Shown: piece by piece, positions 1 through 8,164 of the stretch
Layout of the letters: the number at the start of each line of letters is the position of its first letter
How positions within the stretch are numbered: the stretch's first letter is position 1
Source: Campylobacteraceae bacterium
GTDB taxonomy: Bacteria > Campylobacterota > Campylobacteria > Campylobacterales > Campylobacteraceae
Length of the DNA stretch: 64,000 nt
Direction: 5' to 3'
NCBI GenBank assembly: GCA_012519705.1
Contig: JAAYPR010000001.1
Span: forward strand, 1-64,000
The notes under the pieces: generated by a model
Told to the model about the DNA's origin: nothing
The model's database searches: none
Seen by the model: the letters and a program-made list of their open reading frames with translations, nothing else
Position numbers and translations under genes: made by a program

Positions 1-24
1 AATTTATATAACAATTAGTAACAC

Positions 25-279
25 TTAAGCTTTATTTAAAGCATTTTCGTTTGCCGACTCAACCATATCTATAGTGATAACTAAGTCAATAAGCCACCAA
101 ATAGACCATGCAAAAAGCAAAACTTTACCTAGTAAAAACCCAGCAGTTAGCTTACCAACCCAAAAAAGTGCGATTTGAGCGGCACCAAGTTTCATATCTC
201 CAACATAAAACCTATGAAGTCCACCACCTACAATAGCCCCAAAAAACAGTAACGCATACGCAACATAGATATTTTTCAT
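25..279 (-). CDS. TM2 domain membrane protein
   Basis: An 84-residue protein with two hydrophobic helices (about 5-20 and 45-70) separated by a short polar loop. The Gly-rich segment ending in HRFYVGD, followed by a second hydrophobic stretch, is the signature of TM2-domain proteins, whose biochemical role is mostly unknown. Its start overlaps the lspA stop in an ATGA arrangement, so it is the last gene of the glmM-lspA unit and is probably translationally coupled. The second helix ends in Trp- and Asp-bearing segments (SIWWLIDLV), also usual for the family. Family assignment is confident; function is not inferable. Confidence 0.8.
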   Translation of the reverse strand: MKNIYVAYALLFFGAIVGGGLHRFYVGDMKLGAAQIALFWVGKLTAGFLLGKVLLFAWSIWWLIDLVITIDMVESANENALNKA

Positions 280-728
280 CTCTTCTCCTTTGTTTTATAG
301 TCATAAATCATCTCAACTATCATAATAAAAACTGCTAAATTTATCATCACATCAGCGAAGTTAAACACAGCAAACTCAAACCACTTATGCCAAAAGACAT
401 AATCCACCACCCCACCGTGCAGAAATCTATCAAGCAAATTTGAACACCCTCCGCCAAAAAGCAGAGCAAAAGGGATGAAGTGCCTATTTAAAAGCTCTTT
501 TTCATATAAAAGATAAGCAAAAAGCCCACCTAAGATTAAAATTTGAAGCATTTTTAAGTGTTTTCCCAAAAATGTAAGCATCGAAAAAGCAACTCCGTCA
601 TTATATGTTAAGATGAGTGAGAAAAACTCCCCATCCCACCTAAAGCCGTTTAAAAAAACCTGTTTTATAGCCTGATCTATCAGAAAAACAGCTATAAAAA
701 TCACCCAAAACCAGACTTTTTTATGCAT
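276..728 (-). CDS. lspA: Lipoprotein signal peptidase (signal peptidase II)
   Basis: Integral inner-membrane aspartyl protease that cleaves the signal peptide from diacylglyceryl-modified prolipoproteins. The 150 residues show four hydrophobic helices, the N-terminal IDQAIKQ motif (about 17-23), NDGVAFS after the periplasmic loop, and the two catalytic Asp regions [14 protein letters not shown] and FNFADVMIN in the C-terminal half. Length matches the family. The start overlaps the glmM stop by 8 nt and the stop overlaps the TM2 gene, so the three genes form one operon. Several lipoproteins in this window (lipobox proteins near 6.8, 15, 22 and 45 kb) would be its substrates. Confidence 0.96.
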   Translation of the reverse strand: MHKKVWFWVIFIAVFLIDQAIKQVFLNGFRWDGEFFSLILTYNDGVAFSMLTFLGKHLKMLQILILGGLFAYLLYEKELLNRHFIPFALLFGGGCSNLLDRFLHGGVVDYVFWHKWFEFAVFNFADVMINLAVFIMIVEMIYDYKTKEKR

Positions 729-2061
729 TTAAAGCTTTACTAAAGAACTCTTCTACTTCATCCATTCTTTGATTGACTAAGTTTAGGTTTTTTCCCTCAA
801 GTAGAAGTCTTATAAGTTTTTCAGTTCCAGAGTATCTAAAAAGAGTTCTAATGCCTTCTTTGTTTAGGCTTGATTCTAACTCTTTTAAGCCTTCGATGCT
901 TGATAAATCTTTTTTCTCTTTTATCTTTAAATTTCTTAAAATTTGTGGATAAGGTTTGAACTTTTTACTTAGTTCACTTGCACTTTTTCCTTCGCTTAAC
1001 ATACAAGCACTAAATTGTAGAGCACTAGTTATACCATCTCCTGTTTTTGCATAGTCGCTAAAGATGATGTGCCCACTTTGCTCTCCGCCAAAATTTGAGC
1101 CTTTTTCTCTCATCATTTCAAGCACGTATTTATCCCCAACGTTACTTCTTAGAAGTGAAATACCGCTTTCTTTTAGCATCTCATCAAGCCCTTGGTTGCT
1201 CATAACAGTTGCTACAACTTTATCAGATGAGAGCATTTTTTTCTTTTTTAGATAGGTTGCTAGGATTCCTAGAAGGGCGTCTCCATCTATAACTTTTCCA
1301 TTTTCATCAACAACTACAACTCTATCAGCGTCCCCATCAAACCCAAACCCAACATCAGCTCTAAGTTTTTTAACCTCTTCAGCTAAATTTTGTGGATACA
1401 GAGCTCCGCAGTTTTCGTTAATGTTTTGTCCATTTGGTTTATCGTTTATCACAAAAACTTCAGCTCCAAGCTCCATAAAAACAGTTGGTGCTACTTTGTA
1501 GCTTGCTCCGTTTGCCACGTCTAAAACAACTCTTAATTTTCTTAGGTTTTCACCTTTTGGAAATGAGTTTTTTATATGAACTATGTATCTTCCGATAACA
1601 TCATCAACTCTTTTTGCCGCACCTATCTCCATACAAGTTTTTCTAGCGGCATTTATAAGGTCGTCATTATGCAAAATTTCTTCTATTTTTTTCTCTTCTT
1701 CAGCTTCTAATTTAAAGCCTTGGTTGTCAAAAAATTTGATTCCATTATCGTAGTAGGTATTATGTGAAGCACTTATCATGATGCCCGCATCACATCTCAT
1801 ATCTTCTGTTAAAAACGCAATCGCAGGAGTTGGCATAGGTCCTATTTGACGAACATTGTAGCCGATTGATGTTAGCCCAGCAACGATAGCTGTTTCTATC
1901 ATATAGCCACTTCTTCTAGTATCTTTTCCAACTAAAATTAAATTTGTTTGTGAGTTTTTTCTAAAGTAAATTCCTGCCGCCATTGCGATTCTCATAGCAA
2001 GTTCGGCTGTTAGTTCGCTGCCAGCCTTGCCTCTAACTCCATCTGTTCCAAAATATTTCAT
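721..2061 (-). CDS. glmM: Phosphoglucosamine mutase
   Basis: Interconverts glucosamine-6-phosphate and glucosamine-1-phosphate on the cytosolic route to UDP-GlcNAc for peptidoglycan and lipopolysaccharide. The 446-residue protein has the four-domain phosphohexomutase layout: FGTDGVRG at the N terminus, the phosphoserine loop ISASHN (Ser about 99), the Mg-binding DGDADR loop (about 240) and the C-terminal phosphate-binding [10 protein letters not shown]. It is the first gene of a minus-strand unit with lspA and the TM2 gene and is divergent from rpsT across a short AT-rich gap. Length and every motif are normal. Confidence 0.97.
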   Translation of the reverse strand: MKYFGTDGVRGKAGSELTAELAMRIAMAAGIYFRKNSQTNLILVGKDTRRSGYMIETAIVAGLTSIGYNVRQIGPMPTPAIAFLTEDMRCDAGIMISASHNTYYDNGIKFFDNQGFKLEAEEEKKIEEILHNDDLINAARKTCMEIGAAKRVDDVIGRYIVHIKNSFPKGENLRKLRVVLDVANGASYKVAPTVFMELGAEVFVINDKPNGQNINENCGALYPQNLAEEVKKLRADVGFGFDGDADRVVVVDENGKVIDGDALLGILATYLKKKKMLSSDKVVATVMSNQGLDEMLKESGISLLRSNVGDKYVLEMMREKGSNFGGEQSGHIIFSDYAKTGDGITSALQFSACMLSEGKSASELSKKFKPYPQILRNLKIKEKKDLSSIEGLKELESSLNKEGIRTLFRYSGTEKLIRLLLEGKNLNLVNQRMDEVEEFFSKALNA

Positions 2062-2175
2062 AAAATTAGCCCTTTTAAAATTTATAAATTTCGCTATATT
2101 TTACCAAAATAAAACTACAAATTATCTTACTTATTAATCAAGCCTTAAATTAAGCTTGTATTAAAGATTTTTTTG

Positions 2176-2181
2176 TATAAT
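2176..2181 (+). promoter_or_regulatory. -10 box of the rpsT-prfA promoter
   Basis: A TATAAT hexamer preceded by a run of seven T and a TG (extended -10) lies 36 nt before the rpsT ATG. The T-rich stretch in place of a clear -35 is typical of vegetative promoters in Campylobacter. Placement is by sequence only. Confidence 0.7.
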
Positions 2182-2217
2182 TCATCTCTTAATCATATTA
2201 AATTTAAAGGTGAAAAA

Positions 2218-2490
2218 ATGGCAAACCATAAATCTGCTGCTAAAAGAGCAAGACAGAGTGTTGTAAGAACACAGAGAAACAGATTTTACAGAACTAGAAT
2301 TAAAAACATCACTAGAGCAGTTAGAGAAGCTGTAGAGAGTGGTGAAAAAGAAGTAGCACTAGATGCACTAAAAATAGCAAACAAAAGCTTCCATAGCTAT
2401 GTAAGCAAAGGCGTGCTTAAAAAAGAGACTGCTTCAAGAAAAGTTAGCCGCTTAGCAAAACTTGTAAACTCAATGGACAAAGCTGAATAA
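2218..2490 (+). CDS. rpsT: 30S ribosomal protein S20
   Basis: A basic 90-residue protein that binds 16S rRNA during small-subunit assembly. It starts [13 protein letters not shown], the usual S20 N terminus, and is rich in Lys/Arg throughout. The ORF track begins 15 codons earlier at a TTG overlapping the -10 box; the ATG at 2218, preceded by an AAAGG ribosome binding site, gives the family length and is chosen. The prfA start is 3 nt after the stop, implying cotranscription and coupled translation of S20 and release factor 1. Confidence 0.97.
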   Translation: MANHKSAAKRARQSVVRTQRNRFYRTRIKNITRAVREAVESGEKEVALDALKIANKSFHSYVSKGVLKKETASRKVSRLAKLVNSMDKAE

Positions 2491-2493
2491 TTT

Positions 2494-3561
2494 ATGCTAG
2501 CTGATAAACTTAAACCATTTGTAGATAGGTATAATGAAATTTCTCATCTACTTACTACCGAAGAAGTTATCAGCGATGTAGCACAGATGACTGAACTTGC
2601 TAAAGAGCAAAGCTCTTTAGAAGATATCTACAGAGCATCTACCCAGTATCTAAGCACTCTTGAGCAAATTGAAGAAAACAAAGCTCTACTTGAAGACCCA
2701 GAGCTTGGAGAACTTGCTAAAGAAGAGCTAAAAGAGCTAGAAGCAAACAAAGCAGCTCTTCAAGATGAAATCAAAGTCTTACTTATCCCAAAAGATCCAA
2801 ATGATGATAAAAACGTGTTTTTAGAACTTCGTGCCGGAACGGGCGGAGATGAAGCCGCCCTTTTTGCTGGAGATCTTTTTAACGCTTACATAAGATACGC
2901 TGAACTTAGAGGCTATAAAACCGAGATAGTTTCTACTAGCGAGGGAGCTGCTGGGGGGTTTAAAGAGGTAATTTTACTTATAAAAGGAAAAGGTGCTTAC
3001 TCAAGGCTTAAATTTGAAGGCGGAACTCACAGAGTTCAAAGAGTTCCTGCAACTGAGAGCCAAGGAAGAGTTCACACTTCAGCTATCACAGTTGCTATCA
3101 TGCCAGAAGTGGAAGATAGCGAGATAGAGATAAAAGATAGTGAAATCAAAATAGATGTTATGAGAAGTTCAGGTCACGGCGGACAGTCTGTAAACACTAC
3201 CGACTCAGCTGTTCGTATAACTCACTTACCAACTGGAATCGTTGTAACCAACCAAGACGGTAAATCTCAGCACAAAAACAAAGACGCCGCGATGAAAGTT
3301 CTAAAAGCAAGACTTTTTGAGATGCAAGAAAATGAGCGTTTGGAAAAAGAAAGAGCTGAGAGAAAAGACCAAGTTGGAACTGGGGATAGAAGTGGAAGAA
3401 TTAGAACTTACAACTACCCGCAAAATAGAATTTCAGACCACCGTATAAATTTGACTCTTTACAGACTTGATGCGATTATGGAAGCTGGGCTTTTTGATGA
3501 GATTATAGACCCGCTTATCGCTCACTACCAAGCTGAAGCTGTTGGATCTGACGAAGAATAA
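2494..3561 (+). CDS. prfA: Peptide chain release factor 1
   Basis: Class I release factor that reads UAA and UAG and triggers peptidyl-tRNA hydrolysis. The 355 residues show the N-terminal helical domain, the tripeptide anticodon PAT in [10 protein letters not shown] (release factor 2 would carry SPF), and the catalytic GGQ in GHGGQSVN at about residue 230. No programmed frameshift is present, as expected for RF1. It is coupled to rpsT by a 3-nt gap. Confidence 0.97.
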   Translation: MLADKLKPFVDRYNEISHLLTTEEVISDVAQMTELAKEQSSLEDIYRASTQYLSTLEQIEENKALLEDPELGELAKEELKELEANKAALQDEIKVLLIPKDPNDDKNVFLELRAGTGGDEAALFAGDLFNAYIRYAELRGYKTEIVSTSEGAAGGFKEVILLIKGKGAYSRLKFEGGTHRVQRVPATESQGRVHTSAITVAIMPEVEDSEIEIKDSEIKIDVMRSSGHGGQSVNTTDSAVRITHLPTGIVVTNQDGKSQHKNKDAAMKVLKARLFEMQENERLEKERAERKDQVGTGDRSGRIRTYNYPQNRISDHRINLTLYRLDAIMEAGLFDEIIDPLIAHYQAEAVGSDEE

Positions 3562-3586
3562 AATAGTAAAATTTAGAATTATTGGA

Positions 3587-3592
3587 TATAAT
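3587..3592 (+). promoter_or_regulatory. -10 box upstream of the universal stress gene
   Basis: TATAAT lies 23 nt before the ATG of the universal stress gene and 25 nt after prfA, with an AAAGGAG ribosome binding site between it and the ATG. It suggests that the stress gene has its own promoter instead of relying on read-through from prfA. Confidence 0.6.
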
Positions 3593-3615
3593 TTACCTTT
3601 CCAAAGGAGCTAATT

Positions 3616-4434
3616 ATGAAAAAAGTTGTCATTTGTATAGATGAAACCCCACTAAATAGAGCAGTTTGTGACTATGGCTTTTTAATAGCAAAAAATTTAA
3701 ACTTAGATGTGACTTTTCTTTATGTTGTAAAAACAGCAGTTCTTTCGCCAAATTTCTTAGGTTTGGCAACAGGAGGGCTTGTTGTAACCCATGAAGATGT
3801 TTTACTTGATGATGTAAAACCATCAAAAGATGAGATTGAAAAAGGCGAGGAGCTACTTCAAAAAGCAAAAGAGTTAGCAGACGAGCAAGGCATTAATGCA
3901 ACCACTCAGCTACAAAGTGGAGACTTGATAGAAATTCTTATAAACTATGAAAACGCTCACACTATCGTTGTTGGCGTTGACGAAGAAAACAATGTAATAA
4001 AAGACAATATCATAGCACTAAGCAGAGAGTGTGAGTCAAAACTTTTCTTTATAAATAAGGAGTTTTCAGAGGTTAAATCTTTGCTTGTTGCATTTGACGG
4101 GGAGCAAAACTCCGTAAGAACTCTAAATTTCTTAAAAGATAGTAAAGTTTTTGGAAAAGAGCTAGAGTATCACGTAATAAATGTAAACAAAGATATAGAA
4201 AAATCTCAAACTATTTTAGAACAAGCAAAAGAGATAATGAAAAATGAAAACGCTAAATTTGTAACCCTTAGCGGAAATGTTTCTGAAGAAATAATCGCAT
4301 ATAGAAGGGCAAATGAGCTTAGTCTTTATGTGATGGGAAGCTTTAGCAAGAGTATTTTTTCAACTCTGTTTTTTGGAAGCACTTCTCAAACTGTGGTTGA
4401 GCAGGCGTGGGTACCTGTTTATATAGCGAAATAA
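3616..4434 (+). CDS. Tandem UspA-type universal stress protein
   Basis: A 272-residue cytosolic protein with two UspA-like alpha/beta domains (about 1-140 and 150-272). Both begin with a hydrophobic strand followed by Asp (VVICIDE; LLVAFDGEQNS). The second ends in a good ATP-binding signature, GSFSKSIFSTLFFGSTSQTV; in the first the equivalent glycines are poorly kept. Family members often bind ATP and respond to starvation or oxidative stress. It is monocistronic with its own promoter. The role in this organism is not visible from sequence. Confidence 0.85.
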   Translation: MKKVVICIDETPLNRAVCDYGFLIAKNLNLDVTFLYVVKTAVLSPNFLGLATGGLVVTHEDVLLDDVKPSKDEIEKGEELLQKAKELADEQGINATTQLQSGDLIEILINYENAHTIVVGVDEENNVIKDNIIALSRECESKLFFINKEFSEVKSLLVAFDGEQNSVRTLNFLKDSKVFGKELEYHVINVNKDIEKSQTILEQAKEIMKNENAKFVTLSGNVSEEIIAYRRANELSLYVMGSFSKSIFSTLFFGSTSQTVVEQAWVPVYIAK

Positions 4435-4449
4435 TTTATAGTATTAAAT

Positions 4450-4680
4450 TTGACAAACTCACTTCAAATTTACAAAAAACTTCTAGGGGAGAAAAAGGTA
4501 GAAATCATAGAATTTCTAGCCACCTCTCCCGATAAATACGGCTTTATAAATCTAACTATAGATGAAATTTGCAAAGCCACAAACTCAAGCAAACCAACTG
4601 TCATAGACACTTTAGCACTTCTTAGGAAAAAAGGAGTGATGAAGCGTATAAAAAACGGAGTTTATAAACTAACCTTGTAA
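4450..4680 (+). CDS. Small winged-helix DNA-binding protein, RepL-like
   Basis: A 76-residue protein consisting of one winged helix-turn-helix: IDEICKATNSSKPTVIDTLALL forms the HTH and KKGVMKRIKNGVYKL the wing. It resembles the DNA-binding core of plasmid RepL replication proteins and of lone regulators annotated as RepL-like, but is much shorter than a full RepL. The start is TTG with no strong ribosome binding site, 15 nt after the stress gene, so translation may depend on read-through. Its last 12 nt overlap the 3' end of mntP on the other strand. A transcription regulator is the most likely role; the target is unknown. Confidence 0.6.
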   Translation: MTNSLQIYKKLLGEKKVEIIEFLATSPDKYGFINLTIDEICKATNSSKPTVIDTLALLRKKGVMKRIKNGVYKLTL

Positions 4681-5223
4681 AAACAGATGTGTTATAAGGA
4701 TTTTCACCCCTATACCTATAAGAACCAAACCACCTAAAATAAGGGCTTTATCTTTTAGCTTCTCGCCCATCTTTTTACCTAAATAACAAGCCACCACACA
4801 AAGTAAAAAGCAAACTATGAAAATAACAAAAATTGCTTTTAAAACACTAAAACCACCAAAAGCAAAAGTAACGCCAACAGCCATAGCATCGATACTTGTG
4901 GCTATCGCTCCAAGAACTAGCTCTTTTAAACCTAAGTTTGAAACACACTCATCATCTTCTAAGTTTTTAGCATCTTTTATCATCTTTATGCCCAAAAATG
5001 AGAGTATAAAAAACGCTATAAAATGATCAATGCTTGCTATATATGAGTAGAAACTGGCACCTAAAAAATAGCCAAAAACAGGCATCAACCCTTGAAAAAA
5101 AGCAAAAATAAAAGAAATTTTGATTATATTTGAAAGTTTTAAATTTAAACATTTTGCACCATTTGCTATACAAAGTGCCACACTATCCATAGAAAGTCCA
5201 AAAGCTAGTAAAAAAAGCTCCAT
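4669..5223 (-). CDS. mntP: Manganese efflux pump MntP
   Basis: A 184-residue, six-helix membrane protein of the MntP (DUF204) family that exports Mn(II). The two internally repeated halves each carry the conserved Asp: GLSMDSVALCIANG near the N terminus and ATSIDAMAVGVTFAF in the middle. The tail is convergent with and overlaps the small winged-helix gene by 12 nt. Its promoter is divergent from the DMT transporter, and the leader is too short to hold the manganese riboswitch often found before mntP. Confidence 0.92.
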   Translation of the reverse strand: MELFLLAFGLSMDSVALCIANGAKCLNLKLSNIIKISFIFAFFQGLMPVFGYFLGASFYSYIASIDHFIAFFILSFLGIKMIKDAKNLEDDECVSNLGLKELVLGAIATSIDAMAVGVTFAFGGFSVLKAIFVIFIVCFLLCVVACYLGKKMGEKLKDKALILGGLVLIGIGVKILITHLFLQG

Positions 5224-5254
5224 TTTTATCCTTTATTTCGAGTAAAAGGGGTTA

Positions 5255-5260
5255 ATTATA
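5255..5260 (-). promoter_or_regulatory. -10 box of mntP
   Basis: On the minus strand the sequence reads GGTATAATTAA about 32 nt before the mntP ATG. It lies 11 bp from the -10 box of the divergent transporter, so RNA polymerase probably cannot occupy both promoters at once. Confidence 0.55.
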
Positions 5261-5271
5261 CCTAAATTTGC

Positions 5272-5277
5272 TATAAT
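5272..5277 (+). promoter_or_regulatory. -10 box of the DMT transporter
   Basis: TTTGCTATAATGAC gives a TATAAT box 23 nt before the ATG of the EamA-type transporter. It is back to back with the mntP -10 on the other strand. Confidence 0.65.
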
Positions 5278-5300
5278 GACAGCTTTTTAAAAGGCTAAAT

Positions 5301-6194
5301 ATGTCAAAAACACTACTTGCAAAAATCTCTCTTATTTTGATAGCCATTGGCTGGGGTGGGACGTTTCTGCCTATCCAAATGACGCTAGAGTATATAAATG
5401 TACCAAGTTTTTTGTTTTTTAGGTTTTTGTTTGCTGGGGTTTTGATGTGGCTTGTAAGCCTTAAATTTGGGCTTAAATTTGATAAAAACTCTATTAAATT
5501 TGGACTAATTTTAGGCGTTTTTATGTTTTTAGACTTTATATTTCAAATTTCTGCTCTTAATTTTACATTTAGTTCAACTGTGGCTTTTATCATCGGGCTA
5601 AACGTTGTGATAGTTCCATTTTTAATATTTTTTATATTTAAATTTGAACTAAAATTTAAAGTTATAGTTAGTGCGGTGCTCGCTACAGCGGGGCTTTTTC
5701 TACTAAGCGGGACGAAAGGATTAAGCCTTGGGTTTGGCGAGGCTTTGGCTTTAATATCGGCTTTTGCTTACGCACTTCACGTTGTTTACACAGGCAGATT
5801 TATAACCAAATCAAACATTTACGCACTTTTAATAACTCAGTTTTTTACAGTTAGTTTTTTAACGCTTTTTTATGCCATATTTTTTGCAAGTCCGAGCGAG
5901 AGCTCTCAGAACATTCTTGGCGGATTTGAAATTTGGCTAGATGTTAGATTTATCTATATACTTCTTTTTACCGTTCTTTTTGCAACGATAATTGCTTTTT
6001 TCGTGCAAACAAAGGCTCAAATTTACTTAACACCATCACAAACATCTTTAATACTAACGTTAGAGCCTGTTAGTGCTGGGTTTATAGGGTATTTTATAGG
6101 AAAAGAGTTTTTGAGTTTAGCTCAAATTTTAGGAGCTGTTTTGATACTAAGTGCTATTTTGATAAGTGAATTAAAAGTAGAAAATAAGCCCTAA
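5301..6194 (+). CDS. EamA/DMT-superfamily transporter
   Basis: A 297-residue inner-membrane protein with about ten hydrophobic helices arranged as two EamA repeats, each of about 140 residues. The second ends in the usual TLEPVSAGFIGYFIGKE segment followed by a final helix with LGAVLILSAILISE. Family members export metabolites such as amino acids, but substrate specificity cannot be read from sequence. It is transcribed alone from a TATAAT promoter divergent from mntP and ends inside a 24-bp perfect palindrome shared with the convergent YgiW-like gene. Confidence 0.85.
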   Translation: MSKTLLAKISLILIAIGWGGTFLPIQMTLEYINVPSFLFFRFLFAGVLMWLVSLKFGLKFDKNSIKFGLILGVFMFLDFIFQISALNFTFSSTVAFIIGLNVVIVPFLIFFIFKFELKFKVIVSAVLATAGLFLLSGTKGLSLGFGEALALISAFAYALHVVYTGRFITKSNIYALLITQFFTVSFLTLFYAIFFASPSESSQNILGGFEIWLDVRFIYILLFTVLFATIIAFFVQTKAQIYLTPSQTSLILTLEPVSAGFIGYFIGKEFLSLAQILGAVLILSAILISELKVENKP

Positions 6195-6207
6195 ATTTAG
6201 GGCTTAT
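6184..6207. terminator. Bidirectional terminator-like palindrome
   Basis: A perfect 24-bp inverted repeat with arms ATAAGCCCTAAA/TTTAGGGCTTAT that includes the transporter stop codon and lies 5 bp from the stop of the convergent YgiW-like gene. There is no long T tract. Its position between two converging genes fits a bidirectional terminator. Confidence 0.7.
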
Positions 6208-6212
6208 AGTGG

Positions 6213-6557
6213 CTATTTAACAGCCTTAACGCTTTTAGCGTCTATTTCAACGTCTCTTGCTGAGTCTCTGTCAACTTCGCCGTAAATTTCAAGATAAGTG
6301 CTTTCATCAGCTATTAAGCCGTTCCATTTGTCATCATCTATCTCTACTTCTATTTCATTGCCTTTTTTGTCTGTTACGATATACTCATCATCGTCAAGTT
6401 GTTTTTTGATATAGCCTCTAAAGGTTACCATCTGGTCATCTCTAGCACTATTTTTAATCTCAGCTATGCTCATCACATCATTTGACTTTGAACTCACAAA
6501 TCCACCAGCAAAAAGACTACTTGCCAAAACTATACTAGCTAATGCTACTTTTTTCAT
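6213..6557 (-). CDS. YgiW/YdeI-family periplasmic OB-fold stress protein
   Basis: A 114-residue exported protein. Residues 1-18 form a signal peptide (KKVALASIVLASSLFAGG) and the rest is a single bacterial OB fold: VTFRGYIKKQLDDDEYIVTDKKG then a strand pair and YLEIYGEVD. This is the YgiW/YdeI stress-tolerance family, often linked to QseBC-type two-component control, polymyxin or peroxide tolerance. No two-component genes are adjacent here, but the upstream region holds regularly spaced TTAA boxes. It lies downstream of tRNA-Glu on the same strand. Confidence 0.85.
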   Translation of the reverse strand: MKKVALASIVLASSLFAGGFVSSKSNDVMSIAEIKNSARDDQMVTFRGYIKKQLDDDEYIVTDKKGNEIEVEIDDDKWNGLIADESTYLEIYGEVDRDSARDVEIDAKSVKAVK

Positions 6558-6630
6558 ATATTCTCCTTTTTTTAAAAATGTTGCAAATCTTACACTTTAA
6601 AAAATAACTATTTATGAATGTAAAGTAAAA

Positions 6631-6683
6631 TTAAAACTTAGTTAAAATAGATTGTTAAGGATAGATTAAAATTAATTGGTTAA
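6631..6683 (-). promoter_or_regulatory. Array of TTAA half-sites upstream of the YgiW-like gene
   Basis: Six TTAA tetramers begin at 6631, 6642, 6655, 6666, 6672 and 6680; two pairs are exactly 11 bp apart. On the minus strand one pair reads TTTAAT-N5-CTTAAC, close to the YTTAA-N5/6-YTTAA direct repeats known for PmrA- and QseB-type OmpR-family regulators. The AT-rich background makes chance occurrence possible, so this is only a candidate. Confidence 0.35.
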
Positions 6684-6704
6684 AATCGAAGTTTTTAAAA
6701 GAGA

Positions 6705-6779
6705 TGGTGACCCCTACGAGACTCGAACTCGTGTTACCGCCGTGAAAGGGCGATGTCCTAACCGCTAGACGAAGGGGCC
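6705..6779 (-). tRNA. tRNA-Glu (UUC)
   Basis: On the minus strand a complete cloverleaf starts GGCCCCTTCGTC, has the anticodon loop CTTTCAC (anticodon TTC), a T arm with GTTCGAGTC and an acceptor end AGGGGTC followed by discriminator A and an encoded CCA. Length is 75 nt including CCA. The acceptor pairs completely with one G-U. Confidence 0.97.
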
Positions 6780-6837
6780 ACCGAAAAATATAAGTGAAAA
6801 AGAATTATAGTTTAAAAAAGCTTAAAGGTTGCTTAAA

Positions 6838-7305
6838 GTGAAAATAAAAAGAAAAATTTTACCTATTTTAGTTGGAATTCTGTTTTTTGGATGCTCAACT
6901 AAAGAAATCGAACCGCCAAAAGCAGTTCATTTTACTATGTTAAGTCCCTCTCTTAAGATAAGTGATGCTGGATTTGTTCGTTTTAAACCTAACTGGACTG
7001 AACTTCAAATTTACAGTAGTGGTGTTAGTTTGTTAGAGGTTAGTATAAAAGATAGAATTTGTTACAATGGTGCTTGCAAAGATGAGCTAGAGTTTAACAA
7101 AGAGTTTTTTAAAAGAGCTCAGTATAGGGGCTTTTTTAGTGATATTTTAAAGAAAAAGCCGATTTTTAACGCCCAAAGCCTAGTTAAAACGCCTTGCGGG
7201 TTTGATCAGAATCTAACTAACATAACATATCAAGTTTGTAACAATGTTATGAGATATAATGACAGCAAAGAAAAAATAAAGATAATTATAAAGGAACTAA
7301 ATTGA
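6838..7305 (+). CDS. Uncharacterised lipoprotein
   Basis: About 155 residues. A Lys/Arg-rich start, a hydrophobic helix and FFGCS form a lipoprotein signal with the lipid-modified Cys at about 18. The mature part contains four more cysteines (CYNGAC, TPCGF, YQVCN) that could form two disulfides. No family is recognised. The ORF track starts at TTG 6829, but the AAAGG just before it is correctly spaced only for GTG 6838, which is chosen. The stop overlaps the TTG start of nfo (TTGA), so the two are cotranscribed, although a lipoprotein has no obvious role with a DNA repair enzyme. Confidence 0.7.
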   Translation: MKIKRKILPILVGILFFGCSTKEIEPPKAVHFTMLSPSLKISDAGFVRFKPNWTELQIYSSGVSLLEVSIKDRICYNGACKDELEFNKEFFKRAQYRGFFSDILKKKPIFNAQSLVKTPCGFDQNLTNITYQVCNNVMRYNDSKEKIKIIIKELN

Positions 7306-8141
7306 AAAGAATAGGAGCACACGTTAGTGCAAGTGGAGGTGTGCAAAATGCACCGTTAAATGCTAAAGAAATCGGAGCAGATGCTTTTGCTCTGTTTGTT
7401 AAAAACCAACGCCAGTGGAGTGCAAAGCCACTTGAGCAAACAAACATAGATGAATTTAACGAAAACTTAAAACTAGCAAATATCAAAAAAGAGCATATTT
7501 TACCACACAATGGATATCTTATAAATTTAGGACATCCCGAAGCGGAAAATAGAGAAAAAAGCATAAACTCATTTATAGATGAGATAGAAAGAGCAAATTT
7601 GCTAGGGCTTAAAATGATAAATTTCCACCCTGGTTCACACTTAAGAAAAATCAGCGAAGAAGAGTGTCTCTCTTTAATAAGCGAAAGTATAAACTACATC
7701 ATCGCTAACACAACTAACATTAAGTTAGTTATAGAAAACACAGCTGGGCAAGGCTCAAATTTAGGTTATAAGCTAGAGCATTTAAGTTACTTAATCGCTA
7801 ACACAACTAACAAAGATAGAATTGGGGTTTGCATAGATACATGCCATCTTTTTGCTGGCGGATACGACATAAGAACAAAAGAAGCGTATGAAAAAACAAT
7901 GAGCGAGTTTGATAGGCTTATAGGTTATGAGTATCTAAGTGGGATGCACTTAAACGACTCAAAAAACGAGCTTGGAGTTAGAAAAGATAGGCATGATAGT
8001 TTGGGTGAGGGAACTATCGGGCTTGAAGCGTTTAGAAATATAATGCAGGATAAAAATATAGATGAAATTCCGCTTATCCTAGAAACTATAAATCCTGAAA
8101 TTTGGGCGGAAGAAATCCAAATTTTAAGACAAATGTGTTAG
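7302..8141 (+). CDS. nfo: Endonuclease IV
   Basis: AP endonuclease that cuts 5' to abasic sites in base-excision repair, using three zinc ions in a TIM barrel. The 279 residues contain [11 protein letters not shown] at the N terminus, [34 protein letters not shown], the HLNDSK...[11 protein letters not shown] block and LILETI, which supply the His, Asp and Glu zinc ligands. The start is TTG, preceded by AAGGAAC. The lipoprotein gene overlaps it by 4 nt upstream, and an AAA+ ATPase follows after 23 nt. Confidence 0.96.
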   Translation: MKRIGAHVSASGGVQNAPLNAKEIGADAFALFVKNQRQWSAKPLEQTNIDEFNENLKLANIKKEHILPHNGYLINLGHPEAENREKSINSFIDEIERANLLGLKMINFHPGSHLRKISEEECLSLISESINYIIANTTNIKLVIENTAGQGSNLGYKLEHLSYLIANTTNKDRIGVCIDTCHLFAGGYDIRTKEAYEKTMSEFDRLIGYEYLSGMHLNDSKNELGVRKDRHDSLGEGTIGLEAFRNIMQDKNIDEIPLILETINPEIWAEEIQILRQMC

Positions 8142-8164
8142 AATTTATCAAAAAAAGGATAAAT

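Noticed and set aside
2173-2217. N-terminal extension of rpsT in the ORF track
   Set aside because: It overlaps the -10 box and lacks a ribosome binding site; the family N terminus begins at 2218.
5224-5254. Possible manganese riboswitch before mntP
   Set aside because: The leader between the -10 box and the ATG is only about 30 nt, too short for the yybP-ykoY class, and shows none of its motifs.
8102-8164. Start of the AAA+ ATPase inside nfo
   Set aside because: It would overlap nfo by 40 nt without a ribosome binding site; TTG 8165 is well placed.
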